Part shown: one piece after another, positions 44,176-53,233 of the stretch
Position numbering within the stretch: the first letter of the stretch is position 1
Layout: every line of letters begins with the position of its first letter
NCBI GenBank assembly: GCA_910583835.1
Contig: CAJTYM010000018.1
Coordinates: 4,382-68,381 of the forward strand
Length of the DNA stretch: 64,000 bases
Reading direction: 5' to 3'
DNA from: an uncultured Lachnospiraceae bacterium
Lineage (GTDB): Bacteria > Bacillota > Clostridia > Lachnospirales > Lachnospiraceae
Made by a program: the position numbers and the translations under genes
Notes under the pieces: model-generated
Told to the model about the DNA's origin: nothing
Seen by the model: the letters and a program-made list of their open reading frames with translations, nothing else
The model's database searches: none

Positions 44176-45393
44176 TTACCGGTTGCGGATTGCAAATACC
44201 GGAAGTCCGTCTTTCATTGGACGCTGGCATTCACCTTTTACTAAGGGAGCTGCATAGTCGATGAATTCCTGGCTCAGGCTGGAACCATCATTGATAATCC
44301 ATTCAAGGGGAACGGTCTTTTCCTTGTTGCAGACATCATTGACATCTACCAGAGCACATTCCATGCCATAATCTCCATCCTTGCGCTTGAAAGCAATCAT
44401 GTAGCCTGTCTCGCCTTTGAGGGCAGCCTGTACGGCAAAAGAACCGGCTGTGACTGCTTCTTCCAGGTCCGTAGCGGAAAGGCAGTTGGAGGAACAGCGC
44501 TGGCTGACATTGAATTCCACGGAACGCACCTTTACGCCGAGTTCTTTCTTGACAAGGGACTGCAGATAAGAGCCGCAGCCATTTAAAATCTTATGTCCGA
44601 ACTGGTCAACAGCAGTCTCCACAGAGTCCTCGCTGATGAAATTGCCCTCTGCGTCTTTCAGCCCTTCGGAAACGCAGACAGTTACATGTTTATGTTCATC
44701 AATTGCTGCTTTCAGCTGTTTTATGAATTTCTCCTCGGAGAAAGGAACTTCTGGTAAGTAAATTAAGAGCGGATTCGGGTCTTTCTCACATCTTGCAAGG
44801 ATGGAGGAAGCTGCCAGCCATCCGGCGTGGCGTCCCATAATCTCAATAATCATCACATTGGGCTTGTCATATGCCTCTGAGTCCCGGTTGATTTCGCGGA
44901 CAGAAGAAGCTACGAATTTGGCAGCGCTGCCGAATCCAGGCGTATGGTCGGTAAGGACCAGATCGTTGTCAATGGTCTTGGGTACGCCCATCACGCGGAT
45001 ATCGCTGTTTACAGAAGCTGCATAGCGGGACAGCTTGCTTACGGTATCCATGGAATCGTTGCCGCCGCAGTAGAAGAAGTATCCGATATTTAACTCCTCA
45101 AATTTCTTGAATAATTCCGGGTAAACGGGATCGGACAAATCCTCCGGCAGCTTATAGCGGCAGGAACCGAGGAAAGCGCCTGGCGTGGTCTTTAAAGCGG
45201 CAAGCTCGTCCTTTGTCATATCGGTGTCCATGTCCATATATTGACCGCCAAGGAATCCTTCAATTCCGTGCACCATGCCATATACTTTGCCAATCTGTTC
45301 TGTGCTTTTCAGACCCTCCGTTACAACGCCGTACAGGCTTCCGTTGATAACGGCAGTAGGTCCTCCAGACTGTCCGACAATAAGATTTTTCAT
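44176..45393 (-). CDS. 6-phosphofructokinase, probably pyrophosphate-dependent
   Basis: A 405-residue phosphofructokinase phosphorylating fructose 6-phosphate. It begins MKNLIVGQSGGPTAVINGSL. The residues that separate pyrophosphate from ATP enzymes are visible: YCGGNDSMDT has Asp where ATP enzymes have Gly, and PKTIDNDL has Lys where ATP enzymes have Gly. This predicts PPi as donor. The ATG at 45393 follows AAAGGAG; an earlier start (45462) runs into the promoter. It lies opposite to its neighbours and has its own promoter. Confidence 0.92.
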   Translation of the reverse strand: MKNLIVGQSGGPTAVINGSLYGVVTEGLKSTEQIGKVYGMVHGIEGFLGGQYMDMDTDMTKDELAALKTTPGAFLGSCRYKLPEDLSDPVYPELFKKFEELNIGYFFYCGGNDSMDTVSKLSRYAASVNSDIRVMGVPKTIDNDLVLTDHTPGFGSAAKFVASSVREINRDSEAYDKPNVMIIEIMGRHAGWLAASSILARCEKDPNPLLIYLPEVPFSEEKFIKQLKAAIDEHKHVTVCVSEGLKDAEGNFISEDSVETAVDQFGHKILNGCGSYLQSLVKKELGVKVRSVEFNVSQRCSSNCLSATDLEEAVTAGSFAVQAALKGETGYMIAFKRKDGDYGMECALVDVNDVCNKEKTVPLEWIINDGSSLSQEFIDYAAPLVKGECQRPMKDGLPVFAIRNR

Positions 45394-45433
45394 GTTTGTT
45401 CTCCTTTCGTTTGAAAAATATATTACTAGATAT

Positions 45434-45462
45434 ATGATAGACGAAAATGCTTGGAATTTCAA
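45434..45462 (-). promoter_or_regulatory. Promoter of the phosphofructokinase gene
   Basis: Minus strand TTGAAA (45462-45457), 17 bases, TATCAT (45439-45434), about 41 bases before the start codon. Confidence 0.6.
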
Positions 45463-45569
45463 GCCAAAAGGAGTAGAATGGTTATAAAATATGTTTCGGT
45501 CCGCGCTTGGCGCCGTTTCCTGCGGCCAGATTACCTGCGGACTGTTGCAAAGAACAGAGAGAGGGTTAT

Positions 45570-45791
45570 ATGGAACAGAAAAAGATTGACAGAATCAATG
45601 TCTTGGCAAGGAAAGCAAAAGCCGAAGGCTTAACGGAAGAGGAGAAAAAAGAACAGGCGCTGCTGCGTCAGGAATATATTGCCATTGTGCGCAGGAATCT
45701 GCGCGGGCAGCTGAATAACATTGATGTAATAAATCCTGATGGGAGCATCGAGAATTTAGGAGAAAAATTTGGCAGAACAGAAGAAAATTGA
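45570..45791 (+). CDS. DUF896 family protein
   Basis: A 73-residue protein of the DUF896 (B. subtilis YnzC-like) family: KIDRINVLARKAKAEGLTEEEKKEQALLRQEYI is the helical-hairpin signature, followed by RRNLRGQLNNIDVINPDG. Function is unknown; in B. subtilis the relative is linked to the SOS region. Its end overlaps the cyclo-ligase start by 23 bases. Confidence 0.92.
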   Translation: MEQKKIDRINVLARKAKAEGLTEEEKKEQALLRQEYIAIVRRNLRGQLNNIDVINPDGSIENLGEKFGRTEEN

Positions 45792-46359
45792 TGATGAGAA
45801 ACGAAAAATACGGTCAGAAGCAAGACAGAACAGAGATACGCTGACGCAGGCACAGATTAGGCTCTGGTCGGAGAAGATTTGTGAAAATTTGCAGGCGCAG
45901 CCTTTTTTCCAGGCGGCAGAGACAGTTTATTTCTATTACCCGCTGGGAAGCGAGGTAAACTTGCTGCCATTGGCGCAGCAGGCATTGGATTTGGGCAAAC
46001 AGGCGGCGTTTCCCCGGGTGAATGGCAATGAGATGGCGTTTTACCGGGTATCCAGCCTGCAAGCGTTTGCCGAAGGGGCGTTTCATATCATGGAACCTGC
46101 CGGTGATGATGTCATGGACAATGCAGCTGCCCTGGTCTTTGTCCCAGGACTTGCCTTTGACAGCCAGGGAAACCGCATGGGATATGGGAAAGGATATTAT
46201 GACAGGTATTTTGCCAGATATCCAGGCTGCCGGAAGGTTGGGGTCTGCTATGGAATGCAGAGAATCCCTCAGGCGCCTTGCGGGGAATTTGATATCCCCA
46301 TGGATATGGTGATTACTGAATGTGGACTGGAACATTTCTTAAATTATGATATAATCTAG
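45769..46359 (+). CDS. 5-formyltetrahydrofolate cyclo-ligase
   Basis: A 196-residue enzyme converting 5-formyl-THF to 5,10-methenyl-THF with ATP. Blocks: RKIRSEARQNRDTL at the N-terminus, VYFYYPLGSEVNLLPL, and the glycine-rich FVPGLAFDSQGNRMGYGKGYYDRYF. The start is a TTG at 45769, six bases after AGGAG inside the DUF896 gene; no in-frame ATG lies near. A TATAAT-like box within its last codons may belong to the downstream proA. Confidence 0.93.
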   Translation: MAEQKKIDDEKRKIRSEARQNRDTLTQAQIRLWSEKICENLQAQPFFQAAETVYFYYPLGSEVNLLPLAQQALDLGKQAAFPRVNGNEMAFYRVSSLQAFAEGAFHIMEPAGDDVMDNAAALVFVPGLAFDSQGNRMGYGKGYYDRYFARYPGCRKVGVCYGMQRIPQAPCGEFDIPMDMVITECGLEHFLNYDII

Positions 46360-46395
46360 CACATAGAACTGAAAATTAAAAATGGAGGAATTAAA

Positions 46396-47649
46396 ATGTC
46401 AAACCTTACTTTGGAAGAAATTGGACAGAAAGCGAAAACTGCGGAGGCTGTGCTGCGGGTACTGCCTACCAGCCAGAAAAATAAAGTACTGACGACGGCA
46501 GCCGATTACCTGATGGCGAATATGAAAGTGCTGTTGGAAGCGAATGCCACAGACGTCGCCCAGGCAAAAGAAAATCACATGGCGCCTGCGCTGGTGGACA
46601 GGTTGCTGCTTACGGAGGCGAGAATTGCGCAGATGGCGGAGGGGCTGCGCCAGATTGCAGAATTGGAAGACCCCATAGGCGAAGTGCTGTCGATGAAACA
46701 GCGCCCGAATGGATTGCTTATCGGACAGAAACGGGTGCCGCTTGGCGTCATTGGCATTATCTATGAGTCGCGTCCCAATGTGACGGCTGATGCTTTCGGG
46801 CTTTGTTTTAAAGCCGGGAATGTGGTGATTTTAAGGGGAGGGAAAGATGCCATCCATTCCAATCATGCCATTACCAGGACACTGCAGGATGCCTTGCACA
46901 AATGCCAGCTTCCCCAGGAGGCAATCAGCCTCATCATGGATACCAGCCATGAGACGGCAGAAAAATTTATGAGATTGAATGATTATGTGGATGTACTGAT
47001 TCCCCGGGGAGGCGCAGGGCTTATCCGCACGGTTGTGGAACATGCCACCGTGCCTGTGATTGAGACCGGAACCGGAAACTGCCATATCTATGTAGATGAG
47101 ACGGCGGACCTTGATATGGCTGTGGAGATTATTTTCAATGCCAAGACGCAGCGGATTGGCGTCTGCAATGCCTGTGAATCGCTGGTTGTCCACGAGAAAG
47201 TGAAGGATTTGCTGCTGCCAAAGCTGGTGCAGAAACTAAAAGAAAAAAATGTCGAAGTCCGCGGAGATATCGCAAGCTGCAGCGCCTGCAGCGATATCGT
47301 AAGCGCCACGGAGGAAGACTGGGGAACGGAATACCTGGATTATATTTTATCGGTCAAGACAGTGGCAACGATAGAAGAGGCCATCGCGCATATCAACAAA
47401 TACAATACCGGGCATTCCGAGGCGATTATCACCAAAGATTACAGCAACTCCCGAAAATTCCTGGATGAAATCGATGCCGCCGCAGTGTATGTGAATGCGT
47501 CCACACGGTTTACGGACGGATTTGAGTTCGGCTTTGGCGGTGAGATTGGTATCAGCACGCAGAAACTCCATGCCCGGGGTCCGATGGGACTGAAAGAACT
47601 GACCAGCACGAAATATATTATTTATGGAAATGGGCAGGTGAGAACGTAA
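46396..47649 (+). CDS. proA: Gamma-glutamyl phosphate reductase
   Basis: A 417-residue NADPH-dependent reductase, second step of proline synthesis. Blocks: KRVPLGVIGIIYESRPNVT, GGAGLIRTVVEHATVPVIETGTGNCHIYVD and the catalytic cysteine in RIGVCNACESLVVHE. GGAGGAATTAAA precedes the ATG. proB is separated from it by six genes. Confidence 0.96.
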   Translation: MSNLTLEEIGQKAKTAEAVLRVLPTSQKNKVLTTAADYLMANMKVLLEANATDVAQAKENHMAPALVDRLLLTEARIAQMAEGLRQIAELEDPIGEVLSMKQRPNGLLIGQKRVPLGVIGIIYESRPNVTADAFGLCFKAGNVVILRGGKDAIHSNHAITRTLQDALHKCQLPQEAISLIMDTSHETAEKFMRLNDYVDVLIPRGGAGLIRTVVEHATVPVIETGTGNCHIYVDETADLDMAVEIIFNAKTQRIGVCNACESLVVHEKVKDLLLPKLVQKLKEKNVEVRGDIASCSACSDIVSATEEDWGTEYLDYILSVKTVATIEEAIAHINKYNTGHSEAIITKDYSNSRKFLDEIDAAAVYVNASTRFTDGFEFGFGGEIGISTQKLHARGPMGLKELTSTKYIIYGNGQVRT

Positions 47650-47650
47650 T

Positions 47651-48211
47651 ATGGAAAGTTCCATTCAAATACTTACTGAGCCGCAGATTACGCGGGAGCT
47701 GTTCAGGCATTTCAACCGCCGCCAGGAGGTGTCGAAATGCTGGCAGCGTGAGCAGGGGTTATGGGTGTTAAATGAAGTTTCATTTGTCGAAGACTGGAGT
47801 GAAGAACAGTATCAATTTCTGGTAAAATGCCTGAGAAACACGGTCCTTACAGGCGGGCTGGTATTGGGGGCGTTTATCCAAGGGAAAATGATAGGGTTTG
47901 CTTCCGTGGAAAGCCGGCATTTCGGTTCCAGCAAGCAGTATGTGCAATTGTCCTGTATCCATGTGTCCTGCGAGAGCAGAGGACAGGGGTTAGGGAAAAA
48001 ACTGTTTCGGTTTGCAAGCCTGGGGGCGAAGAAAATGGGGGCAGAAAAACTCTACATTTCTGCACATCCCGCCCAGGAAACCCAGGCGTTTTACCATATG
48101 CTTGGCTGCGTGGAGGCGGGCGAATATGATGGGGACTTGGCAGAGCCCTACAGCTGCCAGCAGGAATACATGCTGTATGACTGCCAGTTGGAATATACGT
48201 TGAAAGATTAG
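47651..48211 (+). CDS. GNAT family N-acetyltransferase
   Basis: A 186-residue acetyltransferase. The acetyl-CoA binding block is in VSCESRGQGLGKKLFRFA, with ISAHPAQETQAFYHMLGC following. It begins one base after proA and ends 42 bases before miaB. Substrate unknown. Confidence 0.87.
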   Translation: MESSIQILTEPQITRELFRHFNRRQEVSKCWQREQGLWVLNEVSFVEDWSEEQYQFLVKCLRNTVLTGGLVLGAFIQGKMIGFASVESRHFGSSKQYVQLSCIHVSCESRGQGLGKKLFRFASLGAKKMGAEKLYISAHPAQETQAFYHMLGCVEAGEYDGDLAEPYSCQQEYMLYDCQLEYTLKD

Positions 48212-48253
48212 GGGGCAGAAAGGGAACATCAGAAACATGTACAGGGATGATAT

Positions 48254-49738
48254 ATGGCAGAAAGGGAAAATTCAAGAAAAATGTACAATGAAATTAATTT
48301 AGATAAGATAGATATAAATGCAAACCCTCCTACAGAAGAGCCAGCCAGACAGTACTACTTTATGGCAAAATGCCGCCAATATACAGAGCAGTTTCAGGAG
48401 GAGCATGGACGTATCCCCATGGCTCATGTACAGAACTATGGCTGCCAGATGAATGCCCGCGATTCTGAGAAACTGGCGGGCATTCTGGAGGCTATGGGGT
48501 ATGGGCTTATCGATTCTGAAGAAGCAGATTTTGTGATTTACAATACATGCACTGTGCGGGAGAACGCCAACAATAAAGTCTGGGGGCGGCTGGGCTACCT
48601 GAATGTTTATAAGAAGAAACATCCGCACATGAAAATTGCCCTCTGCGGCTGTATGATGCAGGAAGCGGATGTTATAGAGAAAATAAAAAAGAGCTACCGT
48701 TTTGTGGACCTTGTCTTTGGAACGCATAATATCTACAAATTTGCGGAACTCCTGTATACCGCCTTACAGCAAAATGATATGGTGATTGATATCTGGAAAG
48801 ATACCGATAAGATTGTCGAAGATTTGCCGGTTGAGCGCAAATACGCGTTCAAATCCGGGGTAAATATCATGTTTGGCTGCAATAATTTCTGCAGTTACTG
48901 TATCGTCCCCTATGTCAGGGGACGGGAGAGAAGCCGCAAGCCACAGGATATCCTGCGCGAGATTAAGAAATTGGCAGCGGACGGCGTGGTGGAAATCATG
49001 CTTCTGGGGCAGAACGTCAATTCCTATGGCAAGAATTTGCACGAGCCCATGACGTTTGCCCAACTGCTGTCAGAAATTGAGAAGATAGAAGGCATCGAGC
49101 GTATCCGCTTCATGACCTCCCATCCCAAAGACCTTTCCGATGAATTGATTGCCGTTATGGGCAAATCCCGCAAAATTTGCAATCATCTGCATCTGCCGCT
49201 GCAATCTGGCAGCAGCCGCATTTTAAAGGAGATGAACCGACGCTACGACAAGGAGCAGTATCTTGCACTGGTCGCTAAAATCCGCGCAGCTGTCCCGGAC
49301 ATTGCCCTGACTACGGACATCATAGTGGGATTTCCCGGGGAAACAGAAGAAGATTTCTTAGAGACCATGGACGTGGTTAAAAAGGTCGGATATGAAAGCG
49401 CCTTTACCTTTATCTATTCCAAGCGGACCGGGACCCCGGCGGCAGCTAAGGAGGAACAGATTCCTGAGGAAGTAGTCAAAGACCGTTTTGACAGGCTGTT
49501 AAAGGAGGTGCAGCGCTGCTCTACAGCGCGGGCGGAAGCTTTAACTGGAAGGACAGAGGAAGTTCTGGTAGAAGAGGTGAATGAACAGGATGATACCCTG
49601 GTAAGCGGAAGGATGGGGAATAATTTTATTGTCCATTTTCCGGGGGACAAGGGTTTGATTGGAAAGATTGTCAAGGTTAAGCTGAAAGAGTGCAAAGGCT
49701 TCTATTTTTATGGAGAATTGGACGGGCAGGAGAGGTGA
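48254..49738 (+). CDS. miaB: tRNA-2-methylthio-N6-dimethylallyladenosine synthase
   Basis: A 494-residue radical SAM methylthiotransferase acting on tRNA position 37. An N-terminal UPF0004 domain carries cysteines in NYGCQMNARDSEK, NTCTVRENANNKV and CGCMMQEA. The radical SAM cluster motif is CNNFCSYCIVPYVRGRERSR. A C-terminal TRAM domain begins near residue 425. The length, with a ~40-residue N-terminal extension, is usual for Clostridia. Confidence 0.96.
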   Translation: MAERENSRKMYNEINLDKIDINANPPTEEPARQYYFMAKCRQYTEQFQEEHGRIPMAHVQNYGCQMNARDSEKLAGILEAMGYGLIDSEEADFVIYNTCTVRENANNKVWGRLGYLNVYKKKHPHMKIALCGCMMQEADVIEKIKKSYRFVDLVFGTHNIYKFAELLYTALQQNDMVIDIWKDTDKIVEDLPVERKYAFKSGVNIMFGCNNFCSYCIVPYVRGRERSRKPQDILREIKKLAADGVVEIMLLGQNVNSYGKNLHEPMTFAQLLSEIEKIEGIERIRFMTSHPKDLSDELIAVMGKSRKICNHLHLPLQSGSSRILKEMNRRYDKEQYLALVAKIRAAVPDIALTTDIIVGFPGETEEDFLETMDVVKKVGYESAFTFIYSKRTGTPAAAKEEQIPEEVVKDRFDRLLKEVQRCSTARAEALTGRTEEVLVEEVNEQDDTLVSGRMGNNFIVHFPGDKGLIGKIVKVKLKECKGFYFYGELDGQER

Positions 49739-49742
49739 CAGA

Positions 49743-50354
49743 ATGTATTCCTATATGAAAGGTGAACTGGTTGAGATTTTGGATGAGGCAATTGTACTTG
49801 AAGTAAACAATATCGGCTATAATATCCATATTCCCGCCAGTATGATTGACAGTTTTAGCGGAACCGGGCAGACGGTAAAGATTTATACTTATTTCCATGT
49901 GAAAGAAGATGCCATGAAGCTTTATGGATTCCTGACAAGGGATGACCTTAATGTCTTTAAGCTGCTGTTAGGGGTCAGTGGGATTGGCCCCAAAGGGGCG
50001 CTTGCCATTTTGACGGTCATGACCCCGGACGACCTGCGTTTTGCCGTACTTGGGGACGATGCCAAGACGATTGCCAAGGCCCCGGGAATTGGCAATAAGA
50101 CGGCACAGCGCTTAATCTTAGAGTTGAAGGACAAGCTGAACCTTGAAGATGCTTTCGAGGCCAAATCCATGCATGTTGCTGCGGACACAGGGAATCCGGC
50201 TTCCGGTGCGAAGAGCGAGGCTGTGCAGGCATTGACGGCGCTTGGGTATTCCTCCACGGAAGCCTTGAAAGCAGTAAACGGTGTAGAAATTGCCGAGAAC
50301 ATGACCGTGGAAGAGGTCTTAAAGGCAGCGTTAAAGCAGATGGCGTTATTATAA
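49743..50354 (+). CDS. ruvA: Holliday junction DNA helicase subunit RuvA
   Basis: A 203-residue RuvA binding Holliday junctions. N-terminal OB fold (MYSYMKGELVEILDEAIVLE), helix-hairpin-helix motifs (VSGIGPKGALAIL and APGIGNKTAQRLILELKDKL) and a C-terminal UBA-like domain (ALTALGYSSTEALKAV) that contacts RuvB. The ATG at 49743 follows AGGTGACA; a longer frame from 49710 is within miaB. ruvB is separated by two genes. Confidence 0.95.
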   Translation: MYSYMKGELVEILDEAIVLEVNNIGYNIHIPASMIDSFSGTGQTVKIYTYFHVKEDAMKLYGFLTRDDLNVFKLLLGVSGIGPKGALAILTVMTPDDLRFAVLGDDAKTIAKAPGIGNKTAQRLILELKDKLNLEDAFEAKSMHVAADTGNPASGAKSEAVQALTALGYSSTEALKAVNGVEIAENMTVEEVLKAALKQMALL

Positions 50355-50365
50355 CGGAGGATATC

Positions 50366-50812
50366 ATGGTTACAATCAAAGAAATGAAAACAGAAGATAC
50401 GCAGACTGTGCTGAGAATGATGAAAATATTTTATGGTTCGCCTGCCGTTTCGCATGATGTGGCGGAAGACACAATGAAACGCGACATTGAGGCGTGTATC
50501 AGCGACAATCCGCTGATAGAAGGCTATGTGTTCCGGGAACAGGATGAGGTGGCAGGGTATGGCATGATTGTCAATAGTTTTTCCACAGAATTCGGCAAGG
50601 CCTGTATCTGGGTGGAAGACCTATATATAGAACCAAAATACCGTGGCAGAGGGATTGGCACACAGTTTCTTTCCTTTGTGGAAGAGCGTTTCCGTGAACA
50701 GTCAGTGCTCTTAAAACTGGAAGTGGAACGAGAGAATACTGTGGCGGTGGAGGTATATAGAAAACATGGCTATGAGGAACTCCCCTATATGGAGATGATA
50801 AAGGAACTGTAA
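50366..50812 (+). CDS. GNAT family N-acetyltransferase
   Basis: A 148-residue acetyltransferase with EDLYIEPKYRGRGIGTQFLSFVEE (acetyl-CoA loop RGRGIG) and KLEVERENTVAVEVYRKHGYEEL. It lies between ruvA and an MFS gene; GGAGG precedes the ATG. Substrate unknown. Confidence 0.88.
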   Translation: MVTIKEMKTEDTQTVLRMMKIFYGSPAVSHDVAEDTMKRDIEACISDNPLIEGYVFREQDEVAGYGMIVNSFSTEFGKACIWVEDLYIEPKYRGRGIGTQFLSFVEERFREQSVLLKLEVERENTVAVEVYRKHGYEELPYMEMIKEL

Positions 50813-50847
50813 ATCTTCCCGCAGCACACAAGGAGGAGACAACATTT

Positions 50848-52038
50848 ATGGGTCAGAGCCGTTCCAATAACTTAACGTTGCGCTATGGTCTCTATCAGTT
50901 TACTTTTTTTCTGTCCTGTGCAGGCATTTTTGGATTTGCCACAACCTATCTGGTTGCCAATGGATTTACGGCTGCACAGGTGGGCGCAATTATTGCGGCA
51001 AGCTATTTTGTTGCCTGTATTTTGCAGCCGTTTTTGGGAGGGTTCGCAGACCGCTTCCCCTGGATAGGGCTGCCGAAGTTAATCATACTGTGCCTGGGCT
51101 TAAGTTTTGCCAGTTTTACGGTAATCCAGTTCTGCCATCTGCCGCAGACCGTTTTCGGTGCTTTATATGCAGTTGGCGGGCTGCTGATAACGGTTACAGT
51201 TTCCGTAAACAACGCGCTCTGCGTATTTTACAGTGAGCGCGGATATGCGATTAATTACGGCATCGGTTCCGGCATTGGTTCTCTTTCCTATTCAGTGTCT
51301 ACATTCGGGATGGGATATGTGATTGCTTATCTGGGCACGGATTTCATGATATGGGTGGTCCTTTTGTCCTTAAGCCTGCAGATAATCATTACATTGGGAT
51401 ATCCGAAGATATCTCAAGGCAAGGAATCTTTCCTGGCCCAATCCACGGAAATGCATGATAAAGGGCAGCGGGTGTCCTTGGTTTCATTTTTCTTCAAATA
51501 TAAGTTTTTTACGCTCACTATTCTGGGAGCCATGCCGATTGCCATGTGCCACTCCATGGCAGAAAATTACCTGTTCCAGATGTTTTTGCCCATGGGCGGC
51601 AGCAGCCAGCATGTCGGCGCGGCTTTGGCAATAGCCAGCTTTTCGGCGGCGCCCTTTCTGCTGCTGTTTGAAAAAGTACAGAAGAAAATCGATATTACGC
51701 TGTTGATGCGCCTTTCGGGCGTCTTTTATATACTGAAAGCAGTGTTGATGTTTTTTGCATCATCCATCTGGCAGGTATATGCAATTGTCTGCCTGCAGAC
51801 GGTTACTTATGGGTTTATTTATCCGTCCTTATTTTATTTTGCCAAAATGAAAATTGACAAAGAGGATATGGCAAAGGGACAGGCTGTTGCCGTGGCTGCT
51901 TTCACCTTGGGGACGGCGTTGGGAAGCCTAGTCGGCGGCAAGGCAGTAGATGCGTTTGGTTTTTCGGCAATGATTCTCATAGCCGGGGCGTTGGCTGCAT
52001 TTGGCACAATCATTATTAATTCCAGCATTAATAAGTAG
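50848..52038 (+). CDS. Major facilitator superfamily transporter
   Basis: A 396-residue membrane protein with about twelve helices in two halves. MFS marks include GGFADRFPWIGLPKLI after helix 2 and SLVGGKAVDAFGFSAMIL late. It most resembles the sugar-permease-like (LacY/NupG) side of the family, a weak judgement. AGGAGGAGA precedes the ATG. It divides ruvA from ruvB together with the acetyltransferase. Confidence 0.88.
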   Translation: MGQSRSNNLTLRYGLYQFTFFLSCAGIFGFATTYLVANGFTAAQVGAIIAASYFVACILQPFLGGFADRFPWIGLPKLIILCLGLSFASFTVIQFCHLPQTVFGALYAVGGLLITVTVSVNNALCVFYSERGYAINYGIGSGIGSLSYSVSTFGMGYVIAYLGTDFMIWVVLLSLSLQIIITLGYPKISQGKESFLAQSTEMHDKGQRVSLVSFFFKYKFFTLTILGAMPIAMCHSMAENYLFQMFLPMGGSSQHVGAALAIASFSAAPFLLLFEKVQKKIDITLLMRLSGVFYILKAVLMFFASSIWQVYAIVCLQTVTYGFIYPSLFYFAKMKIDKEDMAKGQAVAVAAFTLGTALGSLVGGKAVDAFGFSAMILIAGALAAFGTIIINSSINK

Positions 52039-52046
52039 GTTATTTT

Positions 52047-52078
52047 GTAACTATTCAGCCTAAAATTTTCAATTACAG
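52047..52078 (+). repeat. Solo copy of the palindromic element's end sequence
   Basis: The sequence starting GTAACTATTCAGCC and ending TTTTCAATTACAG matches 62878-62910, the left end of the 775-base palindrome, with one base change and one indel. It is followed by a small CAGCA/TGCTG hairpin. No palindrome arm follows here. Confidence 0.75.
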
Positions 52079-52175
52079 CATTTTCGTGCTGGCGATGAGG
52101 GTCTATTGATTTTTTGCATAATCTAAGCTATAATTGTCAGAGATTTTGAACGGAATCGGAAAGGAATTACCTTCA

Positions 52176-53168
52176 ATGGAAAAACGTGTAATCTCCACCC
52201 AGATACAGGAGGAGGACCAGAAAATTGAGACAAGCCTCCGCCCCCAGCGTTTGGAGGAGTATATCGGACAGGAGAAAGCCAAAAAGACCTTAAAGGTCTA
52301 TATAGAAGCGGCAAAGCAGAGGGGGGAAGCATTGGACCATGTGCTGTTCTACGGTCCGCCGGGCCTGGGCAAGACAACGCTTGCCGGGATCATCGCCAAT
52401 GAGATGGATGTGCATATGAAAATCACTTCCGGCCCGGCTATCGGCAAGCCGGGGGAGATGGCAGCCATCTTGAGCGGACTTCAGGAAGGAGACATCCTCT
52501 TTGTCGATGAAATCCACCGCCTGAACCGGCAGGTGGAAGAAGTGCTCTATCCTGCCATGGAGGACTATGTGATTGATATTATGATAGGCAAAGGCGCCAC
52601 CGCGCGTTCCATCCGCCTGGATCTGCCGCATTTTACGCTGGTGGGGGCAACGACAAGGGCGGGGCTCTTGTCTGCGCCGTTGCGGGACCGATTTGGCGTC
52701 ATACACCATCTGGAATTTTATAATACTGAAGAATTAAAGACCATTGTGCTGCATTCGGCAGTCAAGCTGGATGTGGAGATTGACGAGGGTGGGGCATTTG
52801 AATTGGCCAGGCGTTCCCGGGGCACCCCGCGGCTTGCCAACCGGCTGCTGAAGCGCGTTAGGGATTTTGCCCAGGTAAAATATGATGGCAGAATTACCAA
52901 AGATGTGGCTGCTTTTGCGCTGGACCTCCTGGAAGTCGACAAATTTGGGCTGGACCAGAACGACCGCAGCATTTTAATGACCATGATAGAAAAATTCAAG
53001 GGCGGCCCTGTGGGGCTTGATACGCTGGCGGCAGCTTTGGGGGAGGATTCCGGCACCATAGAGGATGTCTACGAGCCCTACCTTGTAAAAAACGGCTTCA
53101 TCAACCGGACGCCCAAAGGGCGGGTGGCAACAGATTTTGCTTATAAGCATTTTGGCATAACGGCTTGA
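52176..53168 (+). CDS. ruvB: Holliday junction branch migration ATPase RuvB
   Basis: A 330-residue AAA+ motor. Walker A GPPGLGKTTLA, Walker B LFVDEIHRL, sensor 1 GATTRAG, arginine finger region APLRDRFG, and a C-terminal winged-helix domain (EPYLVKNGFINRTPKGR). The ATG at 52176 (MEKRVISTQ) is chosen over an upstream TTG. Confidence 0.95.
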   Translation: MEKRVISTQIQEEDQKIETSLRPQRLEEYIGQEKAKKTLKVYIEAAKQRGEALDHVLFYGPPGLGKTTLAGIIANEMDVHMKITSGPAIGKPGEMAAILSGLQEGDILFVDEIHRLNRQVEEVLYPAMEDYVIDIMIGKGATARSIRLDLPHFTLVGATTRAGLLSAPLRDRFGVIHHLEFYNTEELKTIVLHSAVKLDVEIDEGGAFELARRSRGTPRLANRLLKRVRDFAQVKYDGRITKDVAAFALDLLEVDKFGLDQNDRSILMTMIEKFKGGPVGLDTLAAALGEDSGTIEDVYEPYLVKNGFINRTPKGRVATDFAYKHFGITA

Positions 53169-53192
53169 AAAAGTCATGGCATCTGCTATAAT
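53165..53192 (+). promoter_or_regulatory. Promoter of the purF-like gene
   Basis: TTGAAA (53165-53170, overlapping the ruvB stop), 16 bases, TATAAT (53187-53192) preceded by TG (extended -10). Confidence 0.75.
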
Positions 53193-53233
53193 GAGTGAAA
53201 GTATATACTTAGAGAAAGAAATGAGGATGATTT

